Both the position numbers and the translations under genes were made by a program. From positions 215,827 through 279,826 of the forward strand of contig JAXGNG010000006.1 in the NCBI GenBank assembly GCA_040768125.1: a stretch of DNA of 64,000 nt, in the 5' to 3' direction. Origin of the DNA: RBG-16-49-21 sp040768125 (GTDB lineage Bacteria > Spirochaetota > UBA4802 > UBA5550). The notes below the pieces were generated by a model that saw only the letters and a list, made by a program, of their open reading frames with translations, was not told the DNA's origin and ran no database searches. This document shows, piece after piece, positions 35,412-44,890 of the stretch (positions are counted from its first letter, which is position 1; each line of letters opens with the position of its first letter).

Positions 35412-36626
35412 ATGAAGGGTCAGAAAATCCAATACGACAAGGGCAGGCTCACGGTGCCCGACAATCCCGTAATTCTCTTCATCGAGGGGGACGGCACGGG
35501 GCCGGACATATGGCGGGCCACGCGGATCGTCCTTGACGCAGCGGTGGAGCGGACCTACGGGGGAAAACGGCGGATCGAGTGGATGGAGGTCCTGGCGGGG
35601 GAAAAGGCCCACGACGCGACGGGCGAATGGCTCCCGGAGAAAACCCTGGACGCCATTCGGGATTACAAGGTCGCCATCAAGGGGCCCCTCACGACGCCGG
35701 TGGGTGGCGGCATCAGGAGCGTCAACGTCACCCTGCGCCAGAAGCTTTCCCTCTACGCCTGCGTGCGGCCGGTGCGCTATTTCCAGGGCGTCCCGAGCCC
35801 GGTGAAATCCCCCGAGAAGGTGGACATGATCATCTTCCGCGAAAACATGGAAGACGTGTACGCGGGCATCGAGTGGAAAGAGGGGAGCGACGAGGCCCGC
35901 CGGGTGATCGATTTCCTCACGGGAACCATGGGCGCCGCGGTACCCCCCGACGCGGGCATCGGCATCAAGCCTATCAGCGTGAAGAACACCAAGAACCTGG
36001 TCCGCCGGGCCATACGCTACGCAATTGATAATGACCGGAAATCCGTGACCCTCGTCCACAAGGGAAACATCATGAAGTTCACCGAGGGGGCGTTCCGCGA
36101 CTGGGGCTACGAGGTGGCCCGGGAGGAGTTCGGCGACCGCACGGTCACCGAGGACGAGCTCTGGGACGTCCACGGCGGGAAGATGCCGGCGGGGAAGGTC
36201 CTGGTCAAGGACCGGATCGCCGACTCCATGTTCCAGCAGACGATCCTCCGCCCCGACGAGTACGACGTCATCGCCACGCCGAACCTGAACGGGGACTATC
36301 TCTCCGACGCCCTGGCGGCCCAGGTGGGGGGGCTCGGTATGGCGCCGGGGGCGAATATCGGGGACAGCGAGGCGGTCTTCGAGGCGACCCACGGGACCGC
36401 GCCGAAATACGCGGGACAGGACAAGGTGAACCCGGGTTCCCTCGTGCTCTCGGGGGAGATGATGCTCCGTTTCCTGGGATGGCGCGAGGCCGCGGACCGG
36501 CTGATCGCCGCCCTTGAGAAAACCATACTCCAGAAGAAGGTCACCTACGACCTGGAGCGCCAGATGGAGGGAGCGACCCTCCTGAAGTGCTCGGAATTCG
36601 GCAGGGCCGTCGCGGATAATCTCTAA
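35412..36626 (+). CDS. icd: NADP-dependent isocitrate dehydrogenase
   Basis: A protein of 404 residues, homodimeric E. coli-type (416 there). It oxidises isocitrate to 2-oxoglutarate and CO2 in the TCA cycle. The substrate loop TTPVGGGIRSVNVTLRQ contains the Ser homologous to the phosphorylatable Ser113. The catalytic Tyr and Lys lie in YAGIEW and IKPIS; the NADP-discriminating Lys-Tyr pair is in HGTAPKYAGQDKVNPG. The ribosome site is weak. It stands alone, divergent from the XRE-cupin regulator. Confidence 0.95.
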   Translation: MKGQKIQYDKGRLTVPDNPVILFIEGDGTGPDIWRATRIVLDAAVERTYGGKRRIEWMEVLAGEKAHDATGEWLPEKTLDAIRDYKVAIKGPLTTPVGGGIRSVNVTLRQKLSLYACVRPVRYFQGVPSPVKSPEKVDMIIFRENMEDVYAGIEWKEGSDEARRVIDFLTGTMGAAVPPDAGIGIKPISVKNTKNLVRRAIRYAIDNDRKSVTLVHKGNIMKFTEGAFRDWGYEVAREEFGDRTVTEDELWDVHGGKMPAGKVLVKDRIADSMFQQTILRPDEYDVIATPNLNGDYLSDALAAQVGGLGMAPGANIGDSEAVFEATHGTAPKYAGQDKVNPGSLVLSGEMMLRFLGWREAADRLIAALEKTILQKKVTYDLERQMEGATLLKCSEFGRAVADNL

Positions 36627-36918
36627 TGCCATCCGCGATGGGACGATAGATACAGAGACGAGACCGCCCTCCCGGCTCCGGGAAGGGACGTGTCAATCTC
36701 CGGATGGCGGGTGCCGCCCTCCGGGATAACCTTGAAAAAACGAGAACTTTTTTTCGGTCGCATCGGTCTCATCCTGGATGCGGGAAGAGGTCCCGCGGTT
36801 CCCATGGTGATCGCGGCCTGATGGCGGGGGATGCCCGCCGCATGGGCGGGACCGGCGCCACGTTACGCGCGGCGACGCGGGCAACAATCAGGAGAAAATG
36901 CAGGAGCGTGGTGGAACA

Positions 36919-37593
36919 ATGAAACAGCGAATGATGGCGGCACTGCTGGTTTTTTCGGCGATTCTCGTTCCGGTAACGCCTCCTTTCGCCGCCGCGGGCG
37001 TTGACTGGAAGCTCGAGAAGAACGAATCGGGCATACGGGCCTTTCTCAGGAAGGCCCCGGGGACGAAGTACAAGGAGTTCCGGGGAATCATGCACGTCAA
37101 CGACGTGCGCCTCTCGAGCATGATCGCGACGTTCGACGACACGTCATCCTACACGAGATGGATGCACAACTGCACCGAGGCGAAACTGCTGAAATACATC
37201 AATCCCCGCGAGCGGGTGACCTACACCGTCACCCACGCGCCCTGGCCGGCGAGCGACCGCGACACCGTGGTCCATTCCCTTATCACCCAGGACCCCGACG
37301 ACATGTCGGTGACCATCGCGATCACCGCCTGGCCCGATTTCATTCCCCGCGTGAGTGGACGCGTGAGGACCCCCTACATGAAGGCCACCTGGACATTCAG
37401 GCCCGTGAAGTCCGGGGGCGTCCTGGTGTCGTACCAGACGGTGACCGATCCCGGGGGGCCCCTTCCCCAGTGGCTCCTCAACCTGTCGGTGCTGGACCTT
37501 CCCTTCAACACCATGCGCGGGTTCAGGGACGTGATACGGGAGGAGCGCTATGCCAGGGTGGTGAGCAACGTCATCACGGAGCCCGCACTCTGA
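36919..37593 (+). CDS. Exported START-domain protein, copy 1
   Basis: A protein of 224 residues from the ATG at 36919; an in-frame ATG at 36898, three bases after AGGAG, is also possible. A signal peptide ends near PPFAAA (residue 26). The rest is a START/Bet v1-type lipid-binding domain with EFRGIMHVNDVRLSSM, ATFDDTSSYTRWMHN and YTVTHAPWPASDRD. Such domains bind a hydrophobic ligand in an internal cavity. The next gene encodes a close relative, so this is a local duplication. The 292-bp gap before it (36627-36918) shows GC-rich stems but no gene. Confidence 0.85.
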   Translation: MKQRMMAALLVFSAILVPVTPPFAAAGVDWKLEKNESGIRAFLRKAPGTKYKEFRGIMHVNDVRLSSMIATFDDTSSYTRWMHNCTEAKLLKYINPRERVTYTVTHAPWPASDRDTVVHSLITQDPDDMSVTIAITAWPDFIPRVSGRVRTPYMKATWTFRPVKSGGVLVSYQTVTDPGGPLPQWLLNLSVLDLPFNTMRGFRDVIREERYARVVSNVITEPAL

Positions 37594-37650
37594 GAGTTAC
37601 GCCGCGGCGGGGACGTCCCGCCGCGATCACGCGACGAGGAGAACCGACCC

Positions 37651-38343
37651 ATGAAGAGATCATCGACGCGGAAAGGAATCGTAGCGGCCCTCGCGGCCTT
37701 CATGCTCTGCTCCCCGCTCTCCGGGGCGATCGCCCAGGAGGGCTGGAAACTCAAGAAAAACAGGGAAGGGATCGAGGTCTACGTCAGGAGCCTCCCCGGG
37801 TCGAAGATCGACGAGTTCAGGGGCGTCATGCGGGTAACCGGCGTTCGGCTTTCGAGCCTGGTGGCGGCCTTCGACGACACGCAATCCTACACGCGGTGGA
37901 TGCACGAGTGCAGCGAGGCGCGGCTGGTGAAAAGGATCAACCTCTACGAGCGGATCACCTATTCCGTGACCCGGGCCCCCTGGCCCGTGTGGGACCGCGA
38001 CATGGTGACCCATTCGATCGTGAGCCAGGATCCCCGGACCCTGGCGGTGACGATCCGCATGGAGGCGCGGCCCGGCGCGGACCAGGTCCCCCCGAGGGAA
38101 CGGACGGTCCGCGTCCCGAGCATGCGGGGAACCTGGAGCTTCGTCCCCCGGGAATCGGGCGAGATCGTCGTGACCTACCAGATGCACAGCGATCCCGGAG
38201 GAACCCTGCCACCGGGCCTGGCCAACATGGCCGTGGTGGACCTTCCTTATTATACCCTGCTGAAACTGAGGAACATCGTCAGGAACGAGCCCTACGCCTC
38301 GGCGGTGATACCCCAGGTGAAGGAGCCGGGGGCGGCGAAATGA
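37651..38343 (+). CDS. Exported START-domain protein, copy 2
   Basis: A protein of 230 residues with a signal peptide ending near AIAQ (residue 29). The START-like core aligns with copy 1 over its whole length, roughly half the positions identical by eye: EFRGVMRVTGVRLSSL, AAFDDTQSYTRWMHE and YSVTRAPWPVWDRD. The two differ in the loop after the third core strand, where copy 2 has an added Pro/Arg-rich turn. The two genes are 57 bp apart and were presumably produced by tandem duplication. The stop abuts that of the convergent membrane protein gene. Confidence 0.85.
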   Translation: MKRSSTRKGIVAALAAFMLCSPLSGAIAQEGWKLKKNREGIEVYVRSLPGSKIDEFRGVMRVTGVRLSSLVAAFDDTQSYTRWMHECSEARLVKRINLYERITYSVTRAPWPVWDRDMVTHSIVSQDPRTLAVTIRMEARPGADQVPPRERTVRVPSMRGTWSFVPRESGEIVVTYQMHSDPGGTLPPGLANMAVVDLPYYTLLKLRNIVRNEPYASAVIPQVKEPGAAK

Positions 38344-38772
38344 TCACCAGCGCCGCCGGAACCTCCCGGCGAACCCCTCGCCGGTGAGGAGGAAAAAAAG
38401 CGGGACCTCGATGAGGAGTATCAGGCTCCGCGCCCCGAGCACCAGGGGGGCCGTCGCGTCGGGCCCGAGGCCCCCCGCCGCGGCGTAAAAAAGGTAACCC
38501 GCCGTGAAGGCCGCGTGGACGTCGATGACCGCGAGCTGTATCTTCCTGTGGCGCTCGTGCCCGTAATAGAAGCGGATGATGTGCCAGGTCCAGAGGAGGG
38601 AGAGGACGGCCCCCGCGGCGATCGCCGCGGCCCTTCCGTACAGGAAGAGAAGCCCGAACATGAGAAACATGATCTCGAAATAATAGAGCGTGAGGGCGTA
38701 GGGAACCAGCCGCGCCGGGCCCGGGCCCGCGCACCCGATATTCACGTTTCGCGTCATCTCCGTTTCCGCCAT
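38344..38772 (-). CDS. Four-TM membrane protein of unknown function
   Basis: A protein of 142 residues with four TM helices (about 26-46, 49-67, 83-102 and 110-128). Conserved-looking features are the WHIIRFYYGHERHRKIQ loop between helices 2 and 3, rich in aromatic and basic residues, and a buried His-Asp in VIDVHAAFTAGY. The ribosome site is weak; a second in-frame ATG lies five codons in. The gene is convergent and abutting with the START-domain gene. I do not recognise the family. Confidence 0.6.
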   Translation of the reverse strand: MAETEMTRNVNIGCAGPGPARLVPYALTLYYFEIMFLMFGLLFLYGRAAAIAAGAVLSLLWTWHIIRFYYGHERHRKIQLAVIDVHAAFTAGYLFYAAAGGLGPDATAPLVLGARSLILLIEVPLFFLLTGEGFAGRFRRRW

Positions 38773-38916
38773 TGCATCAGGATGGGCCGCCGCCGGCCCC
38801 CTGTCAATACATTATCGCCCCTGCCGGGGCGCTGAAAAATTATGATGGACACGGGGGCCGCCCTGTGATAGAAATCTTCCCGGCGGGGTATCATCACCGC
38901 CGCGGGTCCCGTGTAT

Positions 38917-39696
38917 ATGATGCGAATAATCCCGATATGTTTCATCGCCTGTCTTGTCTGTTCATCCCCCTCGGGCGCCGATGAATGCGCGCGCTATGCC
39001 GACGACGCATCGGGATACAGCGTCTGCCTGCCGCCGGGATGGACCCCCGCCTTCACCGACGGGGCGGCGCGCCGGCTGGACGTCCGCGCGCCGAAGGGCG
39101 CGGCCGAGATATCCGTCTCCGCGTCGTCCTTCGGCGACAGGGAACAGAAGATCTGGGACGGCTTTCGCCAGTGGCGGACCGTTGAAACCGGCCGCAGGGT
39201 GATGAAGATCATCGAGACCGACGAGCTCAGGGCCGCCGACGAGGTCTTCTTCAAGCTCCTGCTTTTCGAGTACACCGGCAGGAAGGGAAGGACGCTCCAG
39301 CGCTCGCTCCTGGTGCGGTACGGGGGGCGGCTCCTGGTCGTCGAGTGCAGCGCCCCCGTGGGGAAATTCTCCCGCCACTCCGCGGCGTTCAACCGCGCCA
39401 TGGCGAGCGTGGAATTCACCGGCGCCCCGCGGGGCGAAAAGGTGGAGCGGTTTGCGAAGGCGGAGAGGTCCCCCGACGCCGCGCCCGGGCCCGACAAAGA
39501 CGCGGTCCGGGAGAGGGAGACGGCGCCCGACGGTAAGGCGGCGCCCGACGAAGGCGGCACCACGGAAGGGCCAACGGGCGGCGAGGCGAAGAAAGTGGAA
39601 ATCGATCCCGATACGATGAAGATCATCGAGAAGGAGCTCGAGAAGCTGCAGCTCCTCGAGGAAAAGGGGATCATTGAGCGGGTGGAAGGAGAATAG
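38917..39696 (+). CDS. Exported protein with PsbP/DUF1795-like fold and charged tail
   Basis: A protein of 259 residues from the ATG at 38917 (a GTG at 38911 is two codons earlier). The signal peptide MRIIPICFIACLVCSSPSGA carries a Cys that might be a lipobox, though the residues before it are loose. Residues about 25-165 fit the compact fold of PsbP-like stress proteins: a beta strand pair around GYSVCLPPGWTPAF, then WRTVETGRRVMKI and QRSLLVRYGGRLLVVEC. The last 90 residues are charged and low-complexity with a helical end (EIDPDTMKIIEKELEKLQL). Role unknown. Confidence 0.65.
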   Translation: MMRIIPICFIACLVCSSPSGADECARYADDASGYSVCLPPGWTPAFTDGAARRLDVRAPKGAAEISVSASSFGDREQKIWDGFRQWRTVETGRRVMKIIETDELRAADEVFFKLLLFEYTGRKGRTLQRSLLVRYGGRLLVVECSAPVGKFSRHSAAFNRAMASVEFTGAPRGEKVERFAKAERSPDAAPGPDKDAVRERETAPDGKAAPDEGGTTEGPTGGEAKKVEIDPDTMKIIEKELEKLQLLEEKGIIERVEGE

Positions 39697-39717
39697 CCGC
39701 CTTCGTACCCTTCGTGC

Positions 39718-40638
39718 CTACCAGGCGTTGATGCCCATCCCCGCCTCGGCCCCTGCCGCCATGAGGCCCTTCCTGTTCCCGGGGATGTAAAGATAGCGGC
39801 CAAGGATGAAGAAGGAAATCGGCCCGAATGATTTCTGGTACCCCGCGATGGCCTGCCCGACGAACCTGGTGCCGCCGGATCGGACGTAGCCCCCGGCGAA
39901 GGCCCCGTGCGACCCCGCCTTCAGGATCGACACCCCCGGCATCAGGGCGACGATGAAGCAGCCGCGGCGGTTTTTCATCGAGGGAAAGGCCCACATCGGA
40001 CCCGCGGCAGCCATGGCTCCCGAGAGTGAGCGCGAGGCTTTTCGAAAATAAATATAGCTTCCTTCAAAGCGGAGCCCCGGGATGAAGGGATGCCTGCCGC
40101 CGGGGCGGAAATCGAGCCCCTGGTCCAGGGCGAAATGAAAGGTGTAGCCGTCACTGAGCACCGAGTTCCCGCCACCAATCCTGTTGAGGAACGATCCCGA
40201 GAAGGAGAAGCGTCCCGAGGTCCAGGGCCCCTTCTCCCCAGCTTCCCTTTTTTCATCGATCCGCTTGATGTCGACGGTTTCGGGCGGTTCTGCGTCGCCG
40301 GCCTTATCCGCCGCCGTATCCTCGGACCACCGGGCGATTTCCCCTGTTCCCGCCCGATAGTTGAGGATGACCTCCCTTTCCTCGAAGGGGAGGTTGCGCT
40401 TTTTGAGGATGGCAATGTCCTCGCCGTAGGAGTTTGTTTTGAGGATGTCGTCAACGCGGCTCCGCTTTATCCTGTAGGTCCCGTAGTAATTCTTTAAAAG
40501 GAGATAGGCGCCGTCGTCGGAGACGATCTTTCCCGTCAGGACCGATCCCTGGTAGAGCAGCAGCACGTCGGCCGCGGCGGGAGGTGAAAAGATGAGCGTA
40601 ATACAGGCCGCGCATATGAAGACGATCGCTTTTTTCAT
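39718..40638 (-). CDS. Exported protein with beta-rich C-terminal domain
   Basis: A protein of 306 residues. The start at 40638 has GGGGGAGG 3 bases upstream; the frame back to 40896 is unsupported. A signal peptide ends near PPAAA (residue 23). Residues about 24-75 look like a small SH3-like domain of the kind LYQGSVLTGKIVSDDGAYL. A linker follows, and then about 170 residues of alternating strands (FSGSFLNRIGGGNSV ... GAEAGMGINAW) that may form an outer-membrane barrel. The terminal Trp rather than Phe is compatible with Bam recognition but not proof. Family not recognised. Confidence 0.6.
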   Translation of the reverse strand: MKKAIVFICAACITLIFSPPAAADVLLLYQGSVLTGKIVSDDGAYLLLKNYYGTYRIKRSRVDDILKTNSYGEDIAILKKRNLPFEEREVILNYRAGTGEIARWSEDTAADKAGDAEPPETVDIKRIDEKREAGEKGPWTSGRFSFSGSFLNRIGGGNSVLSDGYTFHFALDQGLDFRPGGRHPFIPGLRFEGSYIYFRKASRSLSGAMAAAGPMWAFPSMKNRRGCFIVALMPGVSILKAGSHGAFAGGYVRSGGTRFVGQAIAGYQKSFGPISFFILGRYLYIPGNRKGLMAAGAEAGMGINAW

Positions 40639-40907
40639 GGGCCTCCCCCTGAAATGCGCCGCGGGGCGCGAACCGGCTCCCCGGGGCCCCGGGATTGATT
40701 GCGCAGGATACCGTCCTCGCCGCTGATTGTCAAAACAAAAATTATCGGGTCCGCGGCGCCCCCGTCCCGCGATTAATTGGCGTCCGCTGCTAATTGTTAT
40801 TGCGGGAATATCCCCGCGGGGGTATGAAGGGGTGCGGGGCCATGGGCGCGGCTCCGCATCGCGCGCCGGCCGCCGGCGCGGGCCATCTCGGTTCACGGAA
40901 AAAGTGA

Positions 40908-41846
40908 ATGGAACAGAACGTGATTGAAATCAGCGTGCCGGAGGAATACCACCTGGACAGGGCGGACCGCTTCATCCACGCCTCCATGGAGCTCGATCTC
41001 TCCCGGAGCTACCTCCAGAAGCTGATGCGCGCGGGCCACGTACGGGTGAACGGCTCCCCGGTGAAGCCGAACTACAAGGTGAAGACCGACGACCTCATCG
41101 TCATCGACATCCCGGAGCCCGCGCCCATGGACCTCGCGCCGGAGGATATCCCCGTCGAGTTCGTGTACCAGGACGCTGCGATCGCCGTGATCAACAAGCA
41201 GGCGGGACTCGTGGTGCATCCGGGCCCCGGGAACTGGAACAGGACCCTGGTGAACGGGCTCCTCTACCACCTGGGCGACCTCTCCTCCATCGGGGGCGTG
41301 GAGCGCCCGGGCATCGTGCACCGCCTGGACCGGGACACCGCGGGCCTCATGGTGGTGGCGAAGACCGACGCGGCCCACCGGTTTCTCACCGAAGCCTTCG
41401 CCGCGCGGCGGGTGCGGAAGCGCTACGCCGCCCTGGTGGCGGGGAAGCCCCCGGCGGAGGAGGGGATCATCGATCGCCCCATCGCGCGGCACCGGAAGTA
41501 CCGCCACAAGATGACCGTGGACGAGGAGGGGCGGGAGGCCGTCACCGGCTACCGCGTGGCCGGCGTGTGGAATGGCCGCCTGGGGGTGTTCACCCTCCTG
41601 GACATCGACCTCCACACCGGGAGAACGCACCAGATACGGGTGCACCTCTCCTCCCTGGGCATCCCCATCGTGGGGGACCCCATCTACTCGAAGAAGTGGG
41701 AGAAGTACCGGGTGCCCTATCTCCTCCTGGCGTCGGTGGGACTTTCCTTCGCGCATCCCGACGACGGGAGGACGCTCTCCTTCGAGGCCGACCCGCCGCC
41801 GCACATGCGGGATTTCATCGAGAAGATCGCGCGGCTGTCGCCGTGA
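40908..41846 (+). CDS. rluD: RluA/RluD-family 23S rRNA pseudouridine synthase
   Basis: A protein of 312 residues. An N-terminal S4 RNA-binding domain (about 15-70; LQKLMRAGHVRVNGSPV) precedes a pseudouridine synthase domain with the catalytic Asp in GIVHRLDRDTAGLMVVAKT. Further motifs are GRTHQIRVHLSSLGIPIVGD and the C-terminal SFAHPDDGRTLSFEADP. The overall length and S4 domain fit RluD, which modifies helix 69 of 23S rRNA, but RluA/RluC paralogues are similar, so the symbol is probable rather than certain. Confidence 0.9.
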   Translation: MEQNVIEISVPEEYHLDRADRFIHASMELDLSRSYLQKLMRAGHVRVNGSPVKPNYKVKTDDLIVIDIPEPAPMDLAPEDIPVEFVYQDAAIAVINKQAGLVVHPGPGNWNRTLVNGLLYHLGDLSSIGGVERPGIVHRLDRDTAGLMVVAKTDAAHRFLTEAFAARRVRKRYAALVAGKPPAEEGIIDRPIARHRKYRHKMTVDEEGREAVTGYRVAGVWNGRLGVFTLLDIDLHTGRTHQIRVHLSSLGIPIVGDPIYSKKWEKYRVPYLLLASVGLSFAHPDDGRTLSFEADPPPHMRDFIEKIARLSP

Positions 41847-41887
41847 AGGGGTTAGTCATCGGTCAAAAAGGAAGGGGGATATCCCTC

Positions 41888-42376
41888 ATGAAGCGGAAAG
41901 CCTGTCGCTGCATCCTCTGCGCGGTGATGATATGCCTCGCCCCGGGATATTCCCGCTCCGAAGACGGGACCCTGGGCGGGGTGATACAGGGGCGGATGGC
42001 GTCGAAGTTTTTTCCGCCCCGCCATCTTGCCTGCCTGCCCAAATCGAAGATTGATGACCCGGCGCTGGAAAAGAAGCTCATCGAAGTCTTCACCGAAAAA
42101 TACCCGGACGTGAAACCCGTTGATGTCGTCAGGGTCCGGTTCACTATGGAGAACTGGCAGGTCAACCGCGATGAGTTCACCTCCCTGATAAGAAGCCGTT
42201 ATCTTTTCACCACCATGGCCGTCGCGTCGGAAAAACCCGGTGAATACTACGTCCTGGAACTGAACTTCATGCAGCACAACCGCTTCATGGGGTGGCTCTG
42301 GCATGACATCTACCTGCGAAGCGTACTCGGTGTGAACCTCATCAGGAAAGAGTATCTCGATGTCACGTGCCCATGA
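41888..42376 (+). CDS. Small exported protein of unknown function
   Basis: A protein of 162 residues starting 41 bp after the rluD-type gene; AAGGAAGGGGG lies upstream. The signal peptide MKRKACRCILCAVMICLA is Cys-rich and may be cleaved near SRSE. The mature part is alpha/beta, with a probable amphipathic helix (DPALEKKLIEVFTEKYP) and a hydrophobic end (FMGWLWHDIYLRSVLGVNL). No conserved motif recognised. It is probably co-transcribed with the preceding gene. Confidence 0.6.
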   Translation: MKRKACRCILCAVMICLAPGYSRSEDGTLGGVIQGRMASKFFPPRHLACLPKSKIDDPALEKKLIEVFTEKYPDVKPVDVVRVRFTMENWQVNRDEFTSLIRSRYLFTTMAVASEKPGEYYVLELNFMQHNRFMGWLWHDIYLRSVLGVNLIRKEYLDVTCP

Positions 42377-42426
42377 CCCGGGACCACTCCGCCGTTGTCA
42401 CTCGATCGGGTGATTCTCCTGGAGGC

Positions 42427-44673
42427 TCATTGCCTCCCGACCTTCTCGACCCTGCAGGGCACGTAGCGGTGCAGGGGCGTGGCGGCGAAGGGGTCCCGGT
42501 GGGTGTTCTTCGTGAGGAGGTTCACGTTGACGCCGTACACGGCATTTTCATGGACCAGGCCGAAGCCATGGGGAATGATGACCTGGCCGCTCCGCACCTC
42601 GTCGCTCACCTCCAGCTCTACCTCGACCGATCCCGCCTCGGTCCGCACCCGAACGGTCTGGCCGTCGCTGAAATGATATGTTTCCGCGTCGGCGGGGTTC
42701 ATGGCAGCGGTGCAGGCGCGCTTCCCCTCGTTCCAGGCAGGGTCGCGCATCAGGGTGTTGGCGTTCATGGGGGTGTGGCGGCCGGCAACGAGAATGAAGG
42801 GGAATTCCTTATTCCCGGAAAGCTCGGCTTCTTCCTTCTCAGGGGTAATGGAGCGGACCCATTGGTCCATCTCGGGAATGTGGATATGGATCTTCCCGTC
42901 CTCGTGGGCAACGGCGGCGAAATTGTTCGCGCTGTCGGCCCTGCCGATCCAGAGGCCCTGGGGATTGTCCAGGATCGCCTGGAAGATCTGCTCCCCCATG
43001 AGGGGGCCTTCAGCAAAGCCCGCCCTGGCGGCGCTCTCCCTGAAACCGGGAGGGGCCGTCATGAGGAGCCCCCAGAGGGCCGCCAGGTTCCCCGATCCGA
43101 GCTCCCTGCCCAGGGTCTGTGAAAGTATGAAGGGCATGGCCCTGAAGGCCGCCGGCTCCTTCCCGGCGAATTTCATCAGTTCCATGCCGAACTTCGCCCT
43201 GCTTTCGCCCGCGGCGGTTTGCAGGGAATCGGGTATTTCCGGCACGAGTCCCATGGCCGCCGCGATCCTGGTCATGATCTCCCCCACCTCCAGGCGCTCG
43301 CCCTCGGGCTCCACGACGGGGCGCCGCATCTGGAAATAGATCCCGGGAAAGTTCCAGGAGAAGAAGGTGCTGTCCCACGACTCGTATCCGGACCGGGCCG
43401 GCAGGACGTAGTGGGAAAGCGCCGCGGTTTCCGTCATGGCCAGCTCGCAGGTCACCAGGAGGTCAAGCCTGGCGAAGGCCTCTTCGTACGCCGTGGTGTC
43501 GGCATAGGACCTGAGGGGGTTCGACTGGGAGCAGATCACGGCCCTCAGGCGATCCGGCTTTTCGCTCATGATCTCCTCGGGCATGACGTTGGGGGGATGG
43601 TATCCCATGAGGGCCGGGAAGTCCGTCTCCACGGTGCGCCAGGTTTTGGCATCGCGCTCGTCCGTGTGGCCTCCCAGGGGCATGATGGTGCCGGGGATAA
43701 CGTTCCCGCCGGGAACGCAGACGTTGCCGGTAATGGCCATGAGGATCATGAGGAGGTAGGTGGTGGCCGTGCTGTGGCGGTTCATGTAGACCCCGAGGTC
43801 GGGGTGGGCGCACGCCCTCCTGCGCGACAGCTCATGGCAGACCTTCGTCACCTCGTCCTGATCGAGCCGGCACACCCTGAGAGCGGCGGCCGCGTCGAAA
43901 TCGGCGAACCAGGGGGCGATTTCGTCGAAACCCCGCACGTGGTCGCGGATATAGCCGGAATCCTGCCATCCATTCCGCAGCACGATGGCGATCATGGCCC
44001 TGAAGAGGAGCGCGTCGGTCCCGGGCCGCACGGCCAGGTGGATGTCGGCGATCTGCGCGGTTTCCGATTTCCGGGGGTCGATGATGACGAGGAGTTTGCC
44101 GGGGTCCTTCGAGAGGGCGCGCAACACGAGGGGGGCACGGGGCATCTGGTGGCTCACCATGCCGTTCCATCCCACGCCCAGGAGCATCTCGGTCCGTTCC
44201 TCGTCGGGAATCGTGAAGAGGTATTGCCGGCCCGTCATGCGCCCGTGGGCCCAGAAGATGCCGGTGAGCTCCTGGGCGAGGGCGGAGTAGTGGTAGCGCG
44301 AACCGAGGCCGCGCAGGAGGGCCACGCCGAAGCCCGCCTCGAAATGGCAGCCCTGGCCCCCGCCCCCCATGTAGGCCAGGGAGCGCGGCCCGTGGTCACC
44401 CAGGATTTTTTTCAGCTTCAGGGATATCTCGCCCACGGCATCGTCCCAGGATATCCTGACGAAGCGGTCGCCCTCTTTCTTGAGGGGGTGGGATAGCCTC
44501 CCGGAATGGTGCTGGTGGTGCGCCACGCTGGCGCCCTTTCGGCACAGGTAGCCGCGGCTCCGGGGGTTGTCTTTATCTCCCCGGGCCTTTTGAATGATGT
44601 TGTTCTCGACGTAGACCTCGAGACCGCAGTTCTGAGCGCAGAGAACGCATCCGGTTTTACGCCATTCTCCCAT
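42427..44673 (-). CDS. Molybdopterin-dependent oxidoreductase, [4Fe-4S] type
   Basis: A protein of 748 residues from the ATG at 44673 (a GTG three codons earlier is also possible). The N-terminal Fe-S site has CVLCAQNC plus a fourth Cys in SRGYLCRKG about 30 residues later, the pattern C-X2-C-X3-C-Xn-C. The bis-MGD body contains GHTDERD, SQSNPLRSYADTTAYEEAF and, at the C-terminus, the molydop-binding domain (RHTPMNANTLMRDPAWNE, VIIPHGFGLVHENAVYG). There is no Tat signal, so it is cytoplasmic. It is similar in layout to acetylene hydratase-like and formate dehydrogenase-like members. No maturation or electron-transfer partner genes are in the window, so the substrate is open. Confidence 0.88.
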   Translation of the reverse strand: MGEWRKTGCVLCAQNCGLEVYVENNIIQKARGDKDNPRSRGYLCRKGASVAHHQHHSGRLSHPLKKEGDRFVRISWDDAVGEISLKLKKILGDHGPRSLAYMGGGGQGCHFEAGFGVALLRGLGSRYHYSALAQELTGIFWAHGRMTGRQYLFTIPDEERTEMLLGVGWNGMVSHQMPRAPLVLRALSKDPGKLLVIIDPRKSETAQIADIHLAVRPGTDALLFRAMIAIVLRNGWQDSGYIRDHVRGFDEIAPWFADFDAAAALRVCRLDQDEVTKVCHELSRRRACAHPDLGVYMNRHSTATTYLLMILMAITGNVCVPGGNVIPGTIMPLGGHTDERDAKTWRTVETDFPALMGYHPPNVMPEEIMSEKPDRLRAVICSQSNPLRSYADTTAYEEAFARLDLLVTCELAMTETAALSHYVLPARSGYESWDSTFFSWNFPGIYFQMRRPVVEPEGERLEVGEIMTRIAAAMGLVPEIPDSLQTAAGESRAKFGMELMKFAGKEPAAFRAMPFILSQTLGRELGSGNLAALWGLLMTAPPGFRESAARAGFAEGPLMGEQIFQAILDNPQGLWIGRADSANNFAAVAHEDGKIHIHIPEMDQWVRSITPEKEEAELSGNKEFPFILVAGRHTPMNANTLMRDPAWNEGKRACTAAMNPADAETYHFSDGQTVRVRTEAGSVEVELEVSDEVRSGQVIIPHGFGLVHENAVYGVNVNLLTKNTHRDPFAATPLHRYVPCRVEKVGRQ

Positions 44674-44890
44674 GACAGTCACCCTTTTCCTGCTGCAATT
44701 CTAAACCGGGGCTGACGCGCGGGCAAGAAATAAATGACCGGCACCGGTATCGATTTCTCAGGGCCACGGTTCCCCGGTTTTTTATCTTGAAATAGGGCGC
44801 TTCATCGGCCAGAGTGGTTCCCATGAGATCCATACACTACACCCGGTCCATGCCGATGGGGATGGATATCCCCCGGCGCTGCGGGAAAAC

